Assembly: GCA_016779685.1 (NCBI GenBank)
Contig: JADHND010000091.1
Span: forward strand, 1 to 6,617
From: Shewanellaceae bacterium
Lineage (GTDB): Bacteria > Pseudomonadota > Gammaproteobacteria > Enterobacterales > Shewanellaceae
Length of the DNA: 6,617 nt
Reading direction: 5' to 3'
Shown: piece by piece, positions 4,629-6,617 of the stretch
Position numbering within the stretch: position 1 is the first letter of the stretch
How the letters are laid out: every line of letters begins with the position of its first letter
The notes under the pieces: generated by a model
Told to the model about the DNA's origin: nothing
What the model saw: only the letters and a program-made list of their open reading frames with translations
The model's database searches: none
Made by a program: the position numbers and the translations under genes

Positions 4629-6617
4629 GCAGATTCTCTTATACAGTTGGCTTCGAACTCCGTTAGCAACGTCTTCAGCAGCTGCATTTTAGCGGCAGCT
4701 GAGGCGGCGGTGACAAACCACTTTAGGGTCGTTCCATTGTCCATTTTATACCTATTAGGCTGGCTTTGTAAGCATTCAATAATATACTGTGGGTTTATTT
4801 TATTCTGTTCGTTAAATTCAATACGGAGATATTGCGGCCGTAAGGTTAATTTTTTAATGCCAAGGGCGGTCGCTTGCAGTTTACACTGGCTTAGGGAAAA
4901 CAAATCTTGCGTCGCTACTGGCAGCAGCCCAAATCGGTCAATCACCTCCACTTGTAACTCATCTAAGTCAGCGCTGCTGTGACAATTGGCGATGCGTTTA
5001 TACAATGATAGACGTAGTTGCGTGTCTCGAATATAAGTCTCTGGAAACAAAGCAGGTATCCCTAAATCTACTTCGGTTTGTTGTTGCATGAAAGGATCTT
5101 CATCAGGTTCTCGCCCTTGTTTGAGCGCCTCCACCGCTGCCTCAAGCATGTCCATATACAATGAGAAGCCAATTTTGGCCATATGGCCGCTTTGATTCTC
5201 GCCGAGGAAATCACCAGCGCCCCTAATCTCTAAGTCCTGATTGGCCAATAAAAAACCGGCGCCGAGTTGGTCAAAGGTGCTGATCGCTTCTAAGCGCTGC
5301 ATAGCATCTTTACTCATGTGCTTCACTGAGTTGACCAGCAGGTAGGCGTAGGCTTGGTGGTGTGAGCGTCCTACTCGACCGCGCAGTTGGTGTAGCTGTG
5401 CCAGCCCAAAGTTGTTGGCTTGATCAACCACAATGGTGTTGGCCTTAGGGATGTCGATGCCAGTTTCAATGATGGTCGTACAAATCAAGACATCATAGCG
5501 ATGATGATAGAAATCATTCATGATGTTTTCTAGCTCTTTTTCGCGCATCTGACCATGTGCGACCTCGATGCGTAACCCGGGCATTAAGTCTCGCAACTGC
5601 TGTTCACACAAACCAATCGATTGTACATCGTTGTGTAAATAGAAGACCTGCCCTCCGCGTAAGGTTTCACGTAAGATGGCTTCTTTAATGGTTTCGGTGT
5701 TTTTTTCTTTGACAAAGGTTTTGATCGAGAGCCTTTTTTTCGGCGGTGTCGCAATAATGGACAAATCCCGAATACCCGCCATGGCCATGTTTAAGGTACG
5801 CGGAATAGGGGTGGCGGTCATGGTTAATATGTTGACAGCAGCGCGTAACTGTTTAATTTTTTCTTTATGACGCACCCCAAACCGATGCTCTTCATCAACA
5901 ATGAGCAGCCCCAAGTCAGCAAAGTGAATGTTGTCTTGAAGCAATTTATGCGTACCAATCACAATATCGACTTGATGTTGTTGCAACTGTTGTAAGATCT
6001 CTTTTTGCTGCTGCGCGCTTTTAAAGCGTGACAATACGTTGATATTGACGGGCCAGTCCGCAAAGCGATCGATGAAGTTTTGGTAATGCTGCTGTGCTAA
6101 TAAGGTCGTCGGCACTAAGATGGCCACTTGTTTGTGGGCTTGGACGCAAGCAAACGCTGCCCGCATGGCTACTTCGGTTTTACCAAAGCCGACATCACCA
6201 CAGATAAGACGATCTAAGGGCTGTTCGCGCTGTAAATCCGCCAACACGGCATCAATCGCTTCCTGTTGGTCCGGGGTTTCTTCGAAGGGAAATTGACGCT
6301 TAAATTGCTCATATTCTGCCATCGGAAAGTTGATTTTTTCATGGGCAGCGGCTTGGCGTTTGGCATAGATATCGAGCAGCTCTGCTGCAACATCACGGAT
6401 TTGTTCTTGTGCTCGACGTTTCTCTTTACGCCATTGATCATTGCCCAACCGACTTAAGGGCACTTGATCTGAGTTTTGTGCACTGTAACGGTTGATTAAA
6501 TGTAGCGATGTGATTGGAATATAGACGATGGCTTGCTGGGCGTACTCTAATTTAATGTATTCTGCTTCCAACTCTGCTTGAGTGAGGATTTCTAAACCTT
6601 GGTATAAACCAATACCA
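4625..6617 (-). CDS. mfd: Transcription-repair coupling factor Mfd, C-terminal part (5' end outside window)
   Basis: The frame is open from the right edge to TGA at 4627-4625. About 663 residues of a protein that is normally near 1150 long are visible, so the N-terminal UvrB-like modules are off the window. Mfd removes RNA polymerase stalled at lesions and recruits UvrA. Counting from the first whole codon at 6616, the visible part starts in the RNA-polymerase-interacting region (GIGLYQGLE ... YIPITSLHLI, 1-40). It continues into a RecG-like translocase: Walker A GDVGFGKT (140-147), DEEH box (241-244), TATPIPRT (267-274), TTIIETGIDIP (380-390) and QLRGRVGR (410-417). The TRG-type LEIRGAGDFLGENQSG (462-477) follows. 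The C-terminal D7 domain, including YKRIA and IDRFGLLP, closes the chain with no truncation. All motor residues seem conserved. The first ATG-like codon in the window (TTG at 6571) is internal, not a start. It lies upstream of csiV with a 4-nt overlap. Confidence 0.97.
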   Translation of the reverse strand, partial: GIGLYQGLEILTQAELEAEYIKLEYAQQAIVYIPITSLHLINRYSAQNSDQVPLSRLGNDQWRKEKRRAQEQIRDVAAELLDIYAKRQAAAHEKINFPMAEYEQFKRQFPFEETPDQQEAIDAVLADLQREQPLDRLICGDVGFGKTEVAMRAAFACVQAHKQVAILVPTTLLAQQHYQNFIDRFADWPVNINVLSRFKSAQQQKEILQQLQQHQVDIVIGTHKLLQDNIHFADLGLLIVDEEHRFGVRHKEKIKQLRAAVNILTMTATPIPRTLNMAMAGIRDLSIIATPPKKRLSIKTFVKEKNTETIKEAILRETLRGGQVFYLHNDVQSIGLCEQQLRDLMPGLRIEVAHGQMREKELENIMNDFYHHRYDVLICTTIIETGIDIPKANTIVVDQANNFGLAQLHQLRGRVGRSHHQAYAYLLVNSVKHMSKDAMQRLEAISTFDQLGAGFLLANQDLEIRGAGDFLGENQSGHMAKIGFSLYMDMLEAAVEALKQGREPDEDPFMQQQTEVDLGIPALFPETYIRDTQLRLSLYKRIANCHSSADLDELQVEVIDRFGLLPVATQDLFSLSQCKLQATALGIKKLTLRPQYLRIEFNEQNKINPQYIIECLQSQPNRYKMDNGTTLKWFVTAASAAAKMQLLKTLLTEFEANCIRESA
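4635..4640 (-). promoter_or_regulatory. Ribosome binding site of csiV inside the end of mfd
   Basis: On the minus strand AAGAGA (4640-4635) stands 6 nt before the csiV ATG (4628-4626). It lies within the last codons of mfd, and the ATG itself shares bases with the mfd TGA. This arrangement decides the csiV start and indicates coupled translation of the two messages. Confidence 0.55.

Noticed and set aside
4575..4982. Plus-strand open frame of 135 codons across the mfd-csiV junction.
   Set aside because: It is antisense to two confident genes, has no family resemblance and no ribosome site that stands out.
1..6617. Mobile element, CRISPR array, toxin-antitoxin or defence system, tRNA or riboswitch.
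   Set aside because: No transposase or integrase motifs, no direct-repeat arrays and no paired small genes are visible; nearly the whole window is explained by six genes with short gaps.

Overview
The window looks like a housekeeping chromosomal segment of a gammaproteobacterium. All four recognisable proteins (TopA tail, SdaA, NagZ, Mfd) closely match their enterobacterial and pseudomonad counterparts, and CsiV is a gammaproteobacterial family. Base composition is moderate: nagZ is about half G+C, while the unrecognised gene at 528-1307 is nearer 40 % in sampled lines. I see no insertion sequence, integrase, CRISPR array, tRNA or rRNA.

Layout from left to right. The 3' end of topA (+, partial) runs in from the left edge and ends at 451. 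A 76-bp convergent gap with a complex hairpin follows. Next is an unrecognised, membrane-anchored 259-residue protein on the minus strand (528-1307). A 115-bp gap then holds a likely promoter, a small palindrome and an AT-rich inverted repeat. The iron-sulfur L-serine dehydratase gene sdaA (-, 1423-2769) comes next. It shares a compact divergent promoter region (2770-2844) with nagZ (+, 2845-3864). nagZ converges on csiV (-, 3861-4628) with overlapping stop codons. csiV in turn overlaps by 4 nt the end of mfd (-, entering from the right edge, about 663 C-terminal residues visible).

Functionally, two genes serve the cell wall. NagZ is the cytoplasmic peptidoglycan-recycling N-acetylglucosaminidase, and CsiV is a periplasmic peptidoglycan-binding factor known in Vibrio cholerae to support PBP1A. 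Mfd couples transcription to repair and TopA relaxes negative supercoils. SdaA deaminates serine to pyruvate. The order topA ... nagZ-csiV-mfd resembles the Pseudomonas aeruginosa neighbourhood, where psrA, lexA and sulA lie between nagZ and topA. Here that interval instead contains sdaA and the unrecognised membrane protein.

Nothing here amounts to a clear new system. The items most worth a second look are the unrecognised membrane protein with its 8-bp C tract, the replaced lexA-sulA interval, the overlapping divergent -10 elements between sdaA and nagZ, and the tight nagZ/csiV/mfd overlaps.
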